From Bacteroidales bacterium (GTDB lineage Bacteria > Bacteroidota > Bacteroidia > Bacteroidales > F082), in the NCBI GenBank assembly GCA_030690365.1, contig JAUYGX010000124.1, positions 1 through 64,000 on the forward strand: DNA of 64,000 nt. The letters run 5' to 3'. The translations under genes were made by a program, and so were the position numbers. Under the pieces are notes generated by a model. That model made no database searches. It was not told where the DNA came from and was given only the letters and a program-made list of their open reading frames with translations. Shown piece after piece: positions 33,638 through 45,000 of this stretch. The number at the start of each line of letters is the position of its first letter. Within the stretch, counting starts at the first letter, position 1.

Positions 33638-34438
33638 ATGAAAAAAGCAACATTATTCTCTCTGGTCGTCATCCTCATGGTGGGATGCATGCAACAACCT
33701 GCAACAGTAAAAACCAATCCAAATGAGCGGCTTGCCATGGCCACCATTTTTGTTGAACATGCTCCTGAATACAAGGCTTTGTGCTATCAGGCTTACAACC
33801 TGGCCGGGTATCAGCTCAAGGAAATGGTAAAGAACAAACAAGCCAATGAAAAATCGGCCGTTGTTCTCGACATTGATGAAACCGTATTAAATAACATTCC
33901 TTTCCAGGCCAAACAAGTGCTGGATACCATCGGCTACCCCACCTGTTGGAATGCCTGGTGCAACCTCGAATCGGCAGAGCCAGTGCCAGGCGTTAAGGAA
34001 TTCCTTGCCATGGCCAACGATCTGGGGGTGTCCATCTTTTATATTTCAAACCGAAAAACAACAGTGTTGAAGGCCACCATTGCCAATCTGCAAAAGTTTG
34101 GCCTTCCACAGGCCGACAGCCTTCACGTGATGCTGAAAACCACCAGCAACGAAAAGGAATCGCGCAGGCAGAAACTGATGGATGAAGGATACAAAATCAT
34201 GTTGCTGTTTGGTGATAACCTGTCGGATTTTTCGGCCGATTTCGAAATTACCGACAATACCGAACGAAACTCAATTGCCATGAGTCAACGCGACCTGTTC
34301 GGAGCAAAATATATTGTGCTGCCCAATCCTGGGTATGGTGCCTGGTCGCAAAATCTTGGATTGAACAATAGCCAGGTAAATCAGGATTCGTTAACCCGTT
34401 CGTTGATGACAGGTTTCGAGTGTAATGAAAACGAATAA
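33638..34438 (+). CDS. Lipoprotein acid phosphatase, e(P4) / 5'-nucleotidase family
   Basis: 266 residues. Lipobox LMVGC with the lipidated Cys at residue 17. The HAD-superfamily nucleophile motif is D78-I-D80-E-T in VVLDIDETVLNN, followed by the FYISNRK motif and GDNLSDFS near residue 190. Members remove phosphate from nucleotides at the outer membrane, helping uptake of nucleosides or NAD precursors. It heads a run of plus-strand genes; the next gene starts 9 nt later with TTG. Substrate specificity is not readable from sequence. Confidence 0.88.
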   Translation: MKKATLFSLVVILMVGCMQQPATVKTNPNERLAMATIFVEHAPEYKALCYQAYNLAGYQLKEMVKNKQANEKSAVVLDIDETVLNNIPFQAKQVLDTIGYPTCWNAWCNLESAEPVPGVKEFLAMANDLGVSIFYISNRKTTVLKATIANLQKFGLPQADSLHVMLKTTSNEKESRRQKLMDEGYKIMLLFGDNLSDFSADFEITDNTERNSIAMSQRDLFGAKYIVLPNPGYGAWSQNLGLNNSQVNQDSLTRSLMTGFECNENE

Positions 34439-34447
34439 CCTCGGGTA

Positions 34448-35434
34448 TTGAAAACAACCATCGGCGTTACCGGAGCTACCGGGCATGTTGGGGCTAATCT
34501 GGTCAGGATGCTGATTGAACAAGGCTTTCAGGTACGGGCATTGCTCAGAAACCCTTCTGAAACCCATCCCAAAATTCCTTTGGAAATTGTTATTGGCGAC
34601 TTACTTGATGTGGACTCACTGAAACATTTTTGTCAGGGTATTGAGGTGGTGATTCATACAGCGGCGGTTATTTCCATTGGCGACCAACCCGCAGAAAGTG
34701 TTTATAATACCAACGTTACTGGCACTAAAAACCTCATTGAGGCCTGCCGTCACGAAGGTGTACGCAGGTTGATTCACTTTAGTTCGGTGGATGCATTGAT
34801 TACCGACTGCAATGACGAAATAGTGGATGAGGAAACGCCATTGGATGTGAATTCGGGGCAAATTTATAAACGTACCAAGGCTTTGGGTGAACAAATAGCA
34901 CTGGCTGCGGCTTCGGATGATTTTGAAGTGATAGTTCTGGCGCCTTCAGCTATCATCGGGCCATACGATTTTAAAACCTCCCTGATTGGAAAAATGATTA
35001 CCCGGATGTATCTGGGACAGTTGCCGGTATTGGTGCCTGGTGGTTATTTTTGGGTGGATGTGCGCGATGTCTGCCAGGCGGCCATCAATGCCATTCACCT
35101 GGGAGCCAGTGGAGAAAAATATCTTGTTATCGGACAATGGGCCAGTCTGGTTGAAATTGCAGGTTTGGTTCAAATACATACTTCAAAAAAGGTTTTCGTG
35201 GGGATGGTTCCATTCTGGTTGGCTTATTTGGGCGTTCCTTTCATAAAGGCCTGGACGGCACTTTCAAAAACGCAACCTCTTTACACCCACGACTCTTTGT
35301 ACATTCTTCAAAAGGGATGCAGGAATTTGTCTTCGGCGAAAGCCACCCGGGTATTTGGGTTTAATCCACGTCCGTTAGAGGAAACAGTTACCGAAACCAT
35401 CCACTGGTTTAAACAAAACAATTATTTGGTATGA
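34448..35434 (+). CDS. NAD(P)-dependent dehydrogenase, 3beta-HSD/epimerase-like
   Basis: A 328-residue extended short-chain dehydrogenase. The nucleotide-binding loop is GATGHVG (residues 8-14), the catalytic pair is Y-x3-K in YKRTK, with Ser in HFSSVDAL upstream. The family covers 3beta-hydroxysteroid dehydrogenases, dihydroflavonol reductases and sugar epimerases. The start is TTG 34448, since a stop lies in frame at 34436 and there is no ATG before the Rossmann motif. Its stop overlaps the next ATG (ATGA at 35431), so it is coupled to a steroid-5alpha-reductase-like gene, which suggests an alicyclic or isoprenoid substrate. Confidence 0.82.
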   Translation: MKTTIGVTGATGHVGANLVRMLIEQGFQVRALLRNPSETHPKIPLEIVIGDLLDVDSLKHFCQGIEVVIHTAAVISIGDQPAESVYNTNVTGTKNLIEACRHEGVRRLIHFSSVDALITDCNDEIVDEETPLDVNSGQIYKRTKALGEQIALAAASDDFEVIVLAPSAIIGPYDFKTSLIGKMITRMYLGQLPVLVPGGYFWVDVRDVCQAAINAIHLGASGEKYLVIGQWASLVEIAGLVQIHTSKKVFVGMVPFWLAYLGVPFIKAWTALSKTQPLYTHDSLYILQKGCRNLSSAKATRVFGFNPRPLEETVTETIHWFKQNNYLV

Positions 35435-36219
35435 TACTTACACGCGAACAGTTTTACCTGTTGTTGGTTGCCTGGTTGGTGTTGGCAGTGCTGATCTTTC
35501 CATTGTTGTTGCGGGTTACCGTGCCTTACGGGCGACATACAAAAACCTCCTGGGGACCCACCATCTCCAACCGAATTGGCTGGTTTGTGATGGAACTTCC
35601 GGTAATCATTGTTTTTTCGGTGTTGTTTTTTTGGGGAGATGTGGTGAAAACCGCTCCAATGATGTTTATTTATTCTGCATTTATGCTACACTATGTGCAC
35701 CGGGTATTTGTTTTCCCACTGGCCATTAAATCCTCTGGCAAAAGGATGCCGGTTTTGATTGTGGTGCTGGCCTTTGTTTTTAACCTGATCAATGGGTTCT
35801 TCAATGGATATTGGTTTGGCTGGTTGAGCGGTGGTTACGAACTTACCTGGTTTACCGATCCCCGTTTTATCATTGGTGCAGTATTGTTCTTCTTAGGCAT
35901 GTATTTGAATATATCTTCAGATTATCAGTTAATTAACCTGCGCAAAGGCAACAAAAGCGGATATTTTATTCCTCACAAGGGATTGTTTAAACACGTGTCG
36001 TCTCCAAACCTGTTGGGTGAGATGATAGAATGGACCGGCTGGGCGGTGATGAGCTGGTGTTTGCCTGCGGCTGCCTTTGCCTGGTGGACGTTGGCCAACC
36101 TGATACCACGCGCCCTCGATCACCATCGCTGGTACAAACAGCGTTTCCCGGATTACCCTACGGAGCGTACTGCGTTGATTCCATGGGGTTTGTTCAGGAA
36201 GAAATCGCAACGGATGTAA
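35431..36219 (+). CDS. Steroid 5alpha-reductase-like membrane enzyme
   Basis: 262 residues with six or seven membrane spans. The C-terminal part has the signature of 3-oxo-5alpha-steroid 4-dehydrogenases: YFIPHKGLFKHVSSPNLLGE, then WTGWAVMSW, then LIPRALDHHRWYKQRFPDYP (NADPH-binding half). Such enzymes reduce a C=C bond conjugated to a ketone in sterols or polyprenoids. It overlaps the dehydrogenase gene by 4 nt, and dxs follows 78 nt later. Some gut Bacteroidota use 5alpha-reductases with 3beta-HSDs on bile acids; whether this pair acts on steroids is only inferred. Confidence 0.8.
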   Translation: MILTREQFYLLLVAWLVLAVLIFPLLLRVTVPYGRHTKTSWGPTISNRIGWFVMELPVIIVFSVLFFWGDVVKTAPMMFIYSAFMLHYVHRVFVFPLAIKSSGKRMPVLIVVLAFVFNLINGFFNGYWFGWLSGGYELTWFTDPRFIIGAVLFFLGMYLNISSDYQLINLRKGNKSGYFIPHKGLFKHVSSPNLLGEMIEWTGWAVMSWCLPAAAFAWWTLANLIPRALDHHRWYKQRFPDYPTERTALIPWGLFRKKSQRM

Positions 36220-36269
36220 TTGGATTTCAATCGTGTGCAATCCACCACCTGGTTCACCGTTTATTTCGT

Positions 36270-36277
36270 TAATTTTG
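36270..36277 (+). promoter_or_regulatory. Promoter core of dxs
   Basis: TAATTTTG, 20 nt before ATG 36298. It lies inside the N-terminal extension that an upstream TTG (36220) would give, supporting the later start. Confidence 0.45.
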
Positions 36278-36297
36278 CCAATATAAAATTTGGTACC

Positions 36298-38226
36298 ATG
36301 AAGCCTGAACCGGGACCTCTGTTGGCCTCAATAAATTCACCCCACGATTTACGCAAACTCGACAAAAGTCAGTTGAATGAACTGTGCAACGAACTGCGTA
36401 ATTTTATTCTGGACGTGGTTTCGGTGCATCCCGGTCATTTAGGCTCAAGTTTGGGGGCTGTAGAATTGACGGTTGCTTTACATTATGTGTATAACACTCC
36501 CAACGACAAGCTGATTTGGGATGTGGGTCACCAGGCCTATGGTCATAAGATACTAACAGGCCGCCGCGATCTGTTTCACACCAACCGCCAGTACAAAGGC
36601 ATTAGCGGATTTCCAAGCCGTGCCGAAAGCGAATTTGATGCTTTTGGTGTGGGCCATGCATCCACTTCTGTTTCAGCAGCACTGGGCATGGCCGTAGCTT
36701 CAAAATTGACAGGTAAAAACGGAAAAAAGCACATCGCCGTAATTGGTGATGGAGCCATGACCGGAGGTCTTGCGCTCGAAGGAATGAACAACGCAGGTGT
36801 TTCAAATGCAGATATTCTGGTGGTACTAAACGACAATGGCATTTCCATTGATAAAAATGTGGGAGCTATCAAGGAGTACCTCACACTGATGGCCACTTCC
36901 AGAACTTACAACAAATTTAAAAATGCTGTCTGGGATTTTTTGGGGAAAGCAAGCAGGTATGGGCCTAACACACAGCGTTTTGCCCAACGAATTGAAAATG
37001 CCATTAAGGGCACTATTCTGCGTCGAAGCAATTTGTTCGAGGCCATGAATTTCAGGTATTTCGGACCTGTGGATGGCCATGACGTAGAAAAACTTGTCAG
37101 GATATTGTCAGACATCCGTGAAATCGGTGGTCCCAAAATCCTTCACGTAATTACCACCAAAGGCAAAGGATTTAAACGTGCCGAGGAAGAGCAAACCATT
37201 TACCATGCACCCGGATTGTTTAACCGCGAAACCGGCGATTTAATTCATGGTTCCGGCGAAAGCGTTTTTCTCACCTATCAGCAGGTTTTTGGTAGAACAC
37301 TCCTCTACCTGGCGCAGCAGGATGATAAGATTGTGGCCATTACACCTGCCATGCCTTCGGGGTCGGCACTGAATTTTATGATGGATGTATTCCCTGACCG
37401 GGTGTTTGATGTGGGGATTGCAGAAGAACATGCGGTTACCTTTGCGGCAGGAATGGCCGCCGAAGGGCTGATTCCGTTTTGTACTATCTATTCTACGTTT
37501 TTGCAACGTGCCTATGATCAAATTATTCATGATGTAGCCTTGCAAAATCTACCGGTGGTTTTTTGTATCGACCGGGCCGGGTTGGTGGGTGAAGATGGAG
37601 CCACCCACCACGGTGTTTTCGATTTGGCCTATATGAGTGGAATACCTAACATGGTGGTTTCGGCTCCCATGGACGAGGTGGCTTTGCGAAACCTGATGTT
37701 TACTGCCGCCCACTATCAGAAGGGTCCGTTTTCTATTCGTTATCCACGGAAACGAGGTGTCGTAAAAGAATGGGAGCATCCCCTTAAAAAAGTTGAAATT
37801 GGCAAAGGTCGTTCATTGCGTTCCGGGAAATACGTGGCTGTGCTTTCCATTGGTGATGTAGGAAACACCGTTAAGCTGGTTTGTGATCAGCTGGCACAGG
37901 AAGGAATTCTGGTGGGTCATTTCGATATGCAATTTCTCCAACCGATTGATGAGGCACTCCTGCAAGAGGTTTTTGCACAATATCAGTCCATCGTCACCAT
38001 CGAAGATGGAGCGGTAAAAGGAGGTCTGGGAGATGCTGTACTCAGATTTAAGAACAAACAAGGATACGCCGGGGTGGTTACACACATGGGGATTCCTGAA
38101 AAATTTATTGAGCATGGTTCACTCGCCGACCTCTATGATGCGTGTGGAATTTCAGCTCCCGGCATAAAAGACACCGTTCAAATGCTTTACCTTGTTAATT
38201 CATCCAAAGAGGCTGAAAAAAAGTAA
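36298..38226 (+). CDS. dxs: 1-deoxy-D-xylulose-5-phosphate synthase
   Basis: First enzyme of the MEP isoprenoid pathway, joining pyruvate and glyceraldehyde-3-phosphate with thiamine diphosphate. 642 residues from ATG 36298, the normal length. Visible motifs are HPGHLGSSLG, the ThDP/Mg motif GDGAMTGGLALEGMNNAG (near residue 150), YFGPVDGHD, and the catalytic Glu segment VGIAEEHAVTFAAGMA (near 370). It supplies IPP for the polyprenyl synthase encoded at 3641. A small upstream gap holds its own promoter core. Confidence 0.96.
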   Translation: MKPEPGPLLASINSPHDLRKLDKSQLNELCNELRNFILDVVSVHPGHLGSSLGAVELTVALHYVYNTPNDKLIWDVGHQAYGHKILTGRRDLFHTNRQYKGISGFPSRAESEFDAFGVGHASTSVSAALGMAVASKLTGKNGKKHIAVIGDGAMTGGLALEGMNNAGVSNADILVVLNDNGISIDKNVGAIKEYLTLMATSRTYNKFKNAVWDFLGKASRYGPNTQRFAQRIENAIKGTILRRSNLFEAMNFRYFGPVDGHDVEKLVRILSDIREIGGPKILHVITTKGKGFKRAEEEQTIYHAPGLFNRETGDLIHGSGESVFLTYQQVFGRTLLYLAQQDDKIVAITPAMPSGSALNFMMDVFPDRVFDVGIAEEHAVTFAAGMAAEGLIPFCTIYSTFLQRAYDQIIHDVALQNLPVVFCIDRAGLVGEDGATHHGVFDLAYMSGIPNMVVSAPMDEVALRNLMFTAAHYQKGPFSIRYPRKRGVVKEWEHPLKKVEIGKGRSLRSGKYVAVLSIGDVGNTVKLVCDQLAQEGILVGHFDMQFLQPIDEALLQEVFAQYQSIVTIEDGAVKGGLGDAVLRFKNKQGYAGVVTHMGIPEKFIEHGSLADLYDACGISAPGIKDTVQMLYLVNSSKEAEKK

Positions 38227-38316
38227 TACATTAATTCTGCTCTAAGATCAAATTTCCGCACATTTTAGAATTTCAAAATTCAATCTTATAAAAGCCTGTT
38301 CCTAACCTAAAAATTG

Positions 38317-38324
38317 TATTTTTG
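38317..38324 (+). promoter_or_regulatory. Possible promoter core upstream of ruvA
   Basis: TATTTTTG matches TAnnTTTG and lies 85 nt before ATG 38410. It is the only such core in the 183-nt gap after dxs. Confidence 0.35.
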
Positions 38325-38409
38325 CCTGTTTGCGACTTGGTGACAAAGTAATAATTATGGCATTTCGATACCTGATCCGATAACAATCTATTCATGAAGC
38401 ACAATCTGT

Positions 38410-38991
38410 ATGTATGATTATTTGAAAGGCCGGTTGGTTGAAAAAAATCCGACTTTTGTAGTGATTGATGTGAATGGCATTGGCTATATTGTTCACATAA
38501 CGCTTACCACCTATTCGGTTGTTAAAGATCAGGAAAACATTCAGTTGTATACACATTTGCTCGTGCGCGAAGATGCCCACCTGTTATTTGGTTTTGCCGA
38601 CAAGAACGAAAGGACCATGTTCGAAAATTTATTAAAAGTTTCAGGCGTTGGCGCAAATACAGCCCGTTTAATTCTGTCTTCACTATCAACAGAAGAAGTT
38701 TATACCGCTATTTCGAGGGAGGATGTTAAGCAATTGCAATCGGTAAAAGGCGTCGGAGGTAAAACCGCCCAGCGGATTATTCTCGATTTAAAGGATAAAC
38801 TTCCGAAATCAGGAATAACTGTTGAAAAAGTAAGTAAACTCCACAATACGATTCGGGAAGAAGCGTTATCAGGGATGTTGATCTTGGGATTTAATAAGTT
38901 AAATGCAGAGAAAGTAATTGACAAAATTTTAGATAAAGGTTTGGTTGTAGATGTGGAGGGGTTAATTAAAGAGGCCCTGAAAGCATTATAG
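38410..38991 (+). CDS. ruvA: Holliday junction branch migration protein RuvA
   Basis: 193 residues. Binds four-way DNA junctions and loads the RuvB helicase. The N-terminal OB fold (MYDYLKGRLVEKNPTFVVID) is followed by two helix-hairpin-helix motifs, LLKVSGVGANTARLIL (near 75) and LQSVKGVGGKTAQRII (near 110), and the C-terminal RuvB-binding three-helix domain (about 145-193). ruvB is not nearby. The ruvA-sprA order here is one I know from other Bacteroidota. Confidence 0.95.
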   Translation: MYDYLKGRLVEKNPTFVVIDVNGIGYIVHITLTTYSVVKDQENIQLYTHLLVREDAHLLFGFADKNERTMFENLLKVSGVGANTARLILSSLSTEEVYTAISREDVKQLQSVKGVGGKTAQRIILDLKDKLPKSGITVEKVSKLHNTIREEALSGMLILGFNKLNAEKVIDKILDKGLVVDVEGLIKEALKAL

Positions 38992-39035
38992 TAAGCTGCC
39001 ATGCAACTGTTAGATGAGATTAAAATAGAAGAGCA

Positions 39036-42000
39036 TTGAGACGGAAATCGATACACATCTTACTACTTGTTTTTATTGCTGGCGGGTTTGTTCTACAATC
39101 ATCCACAGCTATAGCAAATCGACTGCCCAAATATTTTTTTCAGGGAGTGATTGTCCCCGATTCGCTCAATCCTGACACCACAAAAGTAGATCTCATTTAT
39201 CCCTTTCCCGACTTTACGGGCAATCCCTACCTCGATCAACAAGGCCAAAGTCCCTTATTTTTAAATCCTCCGGCCAATATTCAGCGTGAGATCATTTACA
39301 ACCCCGAAACCAACACCTATGAGTTTCAAAGTAAAATAGGCGATTTTACTTATCGTCCGCCCACGGTCATGGATTTTGATGATTATCAGGATTATGAAAT
39401 GCAGCACGATGTTAATAATTATTGGAAAGAACGTGCACAAACTGCCGGTACCGCCGAAGGCTCCAGGCTAATCCCCAAAATTTATGTGGGCGGTGAAGCT
39501 TTCGACCGGATATTTGGAAGCAACACCATCGATATACGTCCTCAGGGATCTGCCGAAGTCAGCTTTGGCGTGCTACATACAAAACGCGACGACCCTGCTT
39601 TGGATGTGCGTCAGCGTAGAGCCACCAACTTCGATTTCAACATGAAGATTCAAATGAATGTGTTGGCTAAAATCGGAGATAAAATTGAGTTTAAAGCCAA
39701 TTACAATACCGAGTCCTCCTTTGATTTTGAAAATACACTCAAGCTAAAATACGAAGGTAACGAAGACGAAATCATCCAATTGATTGAAGCTGGTAATGTC
39801 AGCCTACCCCTCAGGTCCACTTTAATTAGTGGTAGTCAAAGCCTTTTTGGTGTAAAGACGGAGTTACAATTTGGCAAAACCCATGTTACGGCCGTTTTTT
39901 CGCAACAGCAAAGCGAAACAAAAAATATTACCGTTCAGGGAGGAGCTCAAACCAGCCGGTTTAAAATTACAGCACTTGATTATGAGGCCAATAAACACTT
40001 TTTCTTCACTCAGTATTTAAGGAGCCATTATGAAAGTGCATTGAGCGATCTGCCTGTGGTTACCTCCGATATTAACATTACAAAAATAGAGGTTTGGGTT
40101 ACCAACATTGGTGCGGCTACCGAGGAAAACAGAAGCATTGTGGCGTTTACCGATTTGGGTGAAGGCAGGCAGCAATGGATTCACAATCCTAATATTCATC
40201 CCATGCAGGGTGGGTCGGTACCTTCCAATTATTCAAACGATATGATGAGGCGCATGGATACCCTTCGCATTCGTGATATCAACCAGGTAACCAGCTACCT
40301 CACAGGCGACCCTTTGGGAATAGGAAAAATAAACTACATGGTGGCAGGTGAAGACTTTGTGAAACTTGAGAATGCCAGAAAACTTAAGACAACAGAGTAC
40401 TCCGTCAATAAGAAGCTAGGATTCATTTCGCTAAACACCACCTTAAGCACCGATCAGGTGTTGGCGGTGGCCATACAGTACACGCTAATTGGCAGCGACA
40501 GTGTATACCAGGTGGGTGAATTTTCTGACCAGGGCATCACTGCCCCCAAGTGTTTGGTAGTTAAGTTGCTGAAAAGCAATAACCTGAACACCAAAATGCC
40601 CATGTGGAACCTGATGATGAAAAACGTCTATTCCATCGGAGCCTATCAGGTGCAACGCGATAATTTTATGTTCAATATCCTGTACTCTGGAAATAGCCAG
40701 GGTGTACCAACAGGATATTTTACCGATGGTCCCGACAAGGTGGTGGGCGTGCCATTGATTCATCTTTTCGGACTCGATAACCTGAATAGCCAGTTGAACC
40801 CCATCCCCGGTGGCGATGGTATGTTCGACTATATCGACAATGCCACAACTATTGGAGGAACCATCCAGGCTTCCAACGGACGCATTTTCTTTACAAAGCT
40901 TGAACCTTTCGGCAAGTTCGTTCATGATTCCATTTTTCCGAATAATCCGGAACTGGCTGAGAAATATGCGTTTGATTCACTTTACACACTGACCAAAGCC
41001 GGGGCAGAACAGTATCCCGACAAAAATAAATACATCCTCGAAGGCATGTACCGCTCGCAATCGGGAGCCGATATCAGCCTGAATGCCCTGAACGTACCTC
41101 AGGGGTCAGTAAAAGTTACTGCCGGTGGTGTACCTCTTACCGAAAATGTTGATTACACCGTAGATTATACTCTGGGCCGGGTGAGCATTATCAACGAGGG
41201 AATTATGAACTCGGGAGTTCCGATCAACGTGTCACTCGAAAGTAATTCCATGTTCAACGTGCAACAAAAACGCATGATGGGTATCCATGTTGATCATGAA
41301 ATCAACAAAGATTTTCATATTGGTGGTACTTTGCTCAATTTGCATGAGCGACCCTTAACCCAAAAAGTAAATTATGGCGACGACCCCATTTCGAATACCA
41401 TGTGGGGGTTGGATTTAAGTTACCGCACCGAGTCGAGGTGGCTAACCAAAATGGTTGATAAGTTACCCGGAATTTCCACCAAGGAAGTATCGAAGATTAG
41501 TGTGGATGGCGAATTTGCGCAGTTTATACCAGGACATTCCAAGGCCATTGGAAATACAGGAACCTCCTATATCGACGACTTTGAAGGCGCCAAATCGACC
41601 ATCGACCTTAAAAACATTATTAACTGGACGATGGCATCTACCCCGCAGGGCCAGCCGGATATGTTCCCCGAAGCCATGATGGGTGGATCTACTCCTGAGA
41701 GTGCTTATACATATGGAAAAAACAGATCTAAGTTGGCCTGGTATATTATCGCTCCGCTTTTTTATGACATGAGAGGTGGCACCAAGCCTAAAAATGTTGA
41801 CAAAGAGGAGCTTTCAAAAAACTCCGTTCGTCAGGTTTATGAAAACGAGGTTTTTCCCAACAGAGACAACAACAGGAATAACATCCCTACCAATATTGCC
41901 GTGCTTAATCTCGCTCATTACCCAAGCGAAAGGGGGCCTTATAATTTTGATGTGAGCAATAATTCTTATTCTGCTGGTATTGATGAAAATGGCAATCTCA

Positions 42001-45000
42001 ACGATCCGGCATCACGCTGGAGCGGTATGATGCGCCAAATAGAGTCCACTGATTTTGAAGCCTCCAACATTGAATATATTGAGTTTTGGTTGATGGATCC
42101 CTTTACGGAAGATCCTGATAATAAGGGCGAATTGTACATTAACCTGGGTGAAGTTTCGGAAGACATCCTCCGCGATGGCCGAAAAAGTTATGAAAATGGA
42201 TTGCCTACGACTGAAGTGGCCGAAAATGTAGATACCACTGCATGGGGACGTGTACCAAAATTACAAGCTTTGGTAGAAGCGTTTACCAGCAATACCGGTG
42301 CTACGCGCATCCACCAGGATGTGGGTTACGACGGATTAATCACGGAGGATGAGAAGTCATTCTATAACAATAGCTACCTGGATATTATCCGACAAGAGTA
42401 CGGTGCCAATTCTGTTGCCTATTCAAATGCCATCGGGGACCCGTCGGCCGATAATTATCATTATTTCCTAGGTAGCGATTATGATATTGAAGCAAAATAT
42501 TCGAGTGTACTCGAAAGGTACAAGAATTTCAACCAATCGGAAGGAAACTCACCCACCGATGACATCGATCCCGAAAGCTATATAACCTCGGCCACCAATT
42601 ATCCGGATGTAGAAGATATCAACCGTGACAATACCTTAAGCGAATCGGAGAGGTATTTTCAGTATAAAATTTTGTTGGATCGCAACAAGATGAAAGTGGG
42701 CGAAAATTATATTACGGATGTTTTTGAAGGTACAGTGGAAGGCAAACTTCCAAATGGAGAGGAAAATCATAAAACATACTGGTACCAATTTAAAATACCC
42801 GTTCACAGCCCCGACAAAGTCATAGGAAACATCAGCGATTTCAGGTCCGTCAGGTTTATGCGTGTATTTATGCGTGGATTCGAACGACCGATTGTGGCCC
42901 GTTTTGCGACTTTTGAATTGGTCAGAGGAGAGTGGCGCCGGTACGATCAGGTGATTCGCGGGCCTGGTGTTTATCCTTCAGGAGGTACCGGAAACGTTGG
43001 CGATTTCACGGTTTCAACCGTTAGCATTGAAGAGAACGGGAAGCGTACACCGATCAATTATGTAACCCCTCCGGGCGTCGACCGTGAATTGATGTTCGGA
43101 ACCACTTCAAATTATCAACAAAACGAACAGTCGCTTGAGTTAAAAGTAGCCAATTTGGAAGATGGCTATGCCAATGCAGTTTATAAAACCACCGACTTTG
43201 ATTTCCGGCAGTATAAACGAATTAAAATGTACGTGCATGCCGAGAAGATGAAAGAGACAGATAACCTGGCCTATGGCGATTTAACGGCCTTCGTGAGGAT
43301 TGGCAGCGACTTTACGGATAATTATTATGAGTATGAAGTGCCACTTGAGTTTACAAAGTGGTATCAAAACAGCCAGGATTCTGTTTGGCCTGAAGCCAAC
43401 AATTTTGATATCGTCCTCGATGAGCTTGTTAATGTAAAGCACAATCGGAATGTGGCCATGCGGCAACCTGGTTCCGTCCTGTCGTTAAGCAAACCCTATG
43501 TGGAGTATATTGGAAACCGAAAAGTCACTGTTTTTGGAAGTCCGTCGATAAGCGATGTAAAAGGAATTATGCTGGGGGTTAGAAATCCAAAGCAAAACCT
43601 TCACCAGGCTGATGATGGTAATCCGGAAAGCGCCATCATCTGGTTTGATGAGTTGAGGCTCACCGATTTTAATGATAAGAACGGATGGGCAGCTACCGGA
43701 AGAATTGAAGCCAATCTGGCTGACTTAGGACGAATTTCGGTTTCCGGATCGCATTCCTCAGCAGGGTTTGCCAGCCTCGACACCAAAATAAGTCAGATAC
43801 CGCTGGAGGCGACCACCAATTTTATGGTTTCAACGGATCTGGATCTGGGAAAATTTGCAGGTGAAAAGGCAGGTGTCCGGCTTCCCATGCACTATGATTA
43901 TGCTATACAGGAAATTACACCCGAATACAATCCGCTGGATCCGGATATCAAATTGAAAGACGACCTCGATTCGTATACCAACAAATCAAAACGCGATTCG
44001 TTGGAAGCACTTGTAGTGGACCATACCACCAACCAGAACATAAACTTTATGAATGTTCGTAAGGACCGTGTGGATTCCAAAAAGAAACCCCGGATTTATG
44101 ACGTGGAAAACTTTGATGTTTCGTTTGCCTATTCAAAATTCAGGCATCAAAACATTGATTTTGAGTATGATAACCAGGATCAATATCGGGGTGGTTTTGG
44201 ATATAACTTCAATCCAAAGCCTAAAAATTATCAACCGTTTAACAGCGTCAAGTTCCTGGCAAAAGCACGTCACCTGGCGTTGATCAAAGACTTTAACTTC
44301 TACCTCTTACCAAAGGTATTGAGTTTTAGGACCGACATGGACCGAAATATCCGAAAGGTGCTTTACCGCGATAAAAGTTTGGGTGACATCATCATCAAAC
44401 CAACTATTGAAAGGCAATGGAACTGGAACAGAATCTATGATTTAAAATTTGATCTTTCAAAATCGCTGGCACTTGAATTCAATGCTGGTGCCAATGCATT
44501 TATTAATGAACCTACCATTTATCCTGATAAAGGAACTCCGGAGTGGGATGCTTACAAACGTGCTATTTGGGATTCTATCGCGAATTTTGGAACGATGAAC
44601 CGTTATAATCAATCCTTCAGGGTGACCTACAATGTGCCATTAAAGAAAATCCCCGAACTCGATTGGATATCAATGGCCTTGAGCTATCAGGCTTTGTACA
44701 ATTGGGCCGGTTCATCTACCTCCACCAGAGCCAGGTTTGGTAATTCCATCGAAAATTCCAGTCAGAAGCAGTTAAACGGAAATTTGGATTTATCTAATCT
44801 GTATAACAAGGTTCCTTACATAAAAAAATTGAATAAAACCTCCAGGCGGTCACCTGGTCCGGCGACCAGAATCCGGGGAGGAGGACCGCAGCCTCCTGCA
44901 CAGGCCGAGGACACCACCAAGCCCAGCGTGAATGTACCCAAAATTATAGGTGATGGATTGCTGAAATTTCTGACTTCCATTACCAAAGCCAATGTAACCT

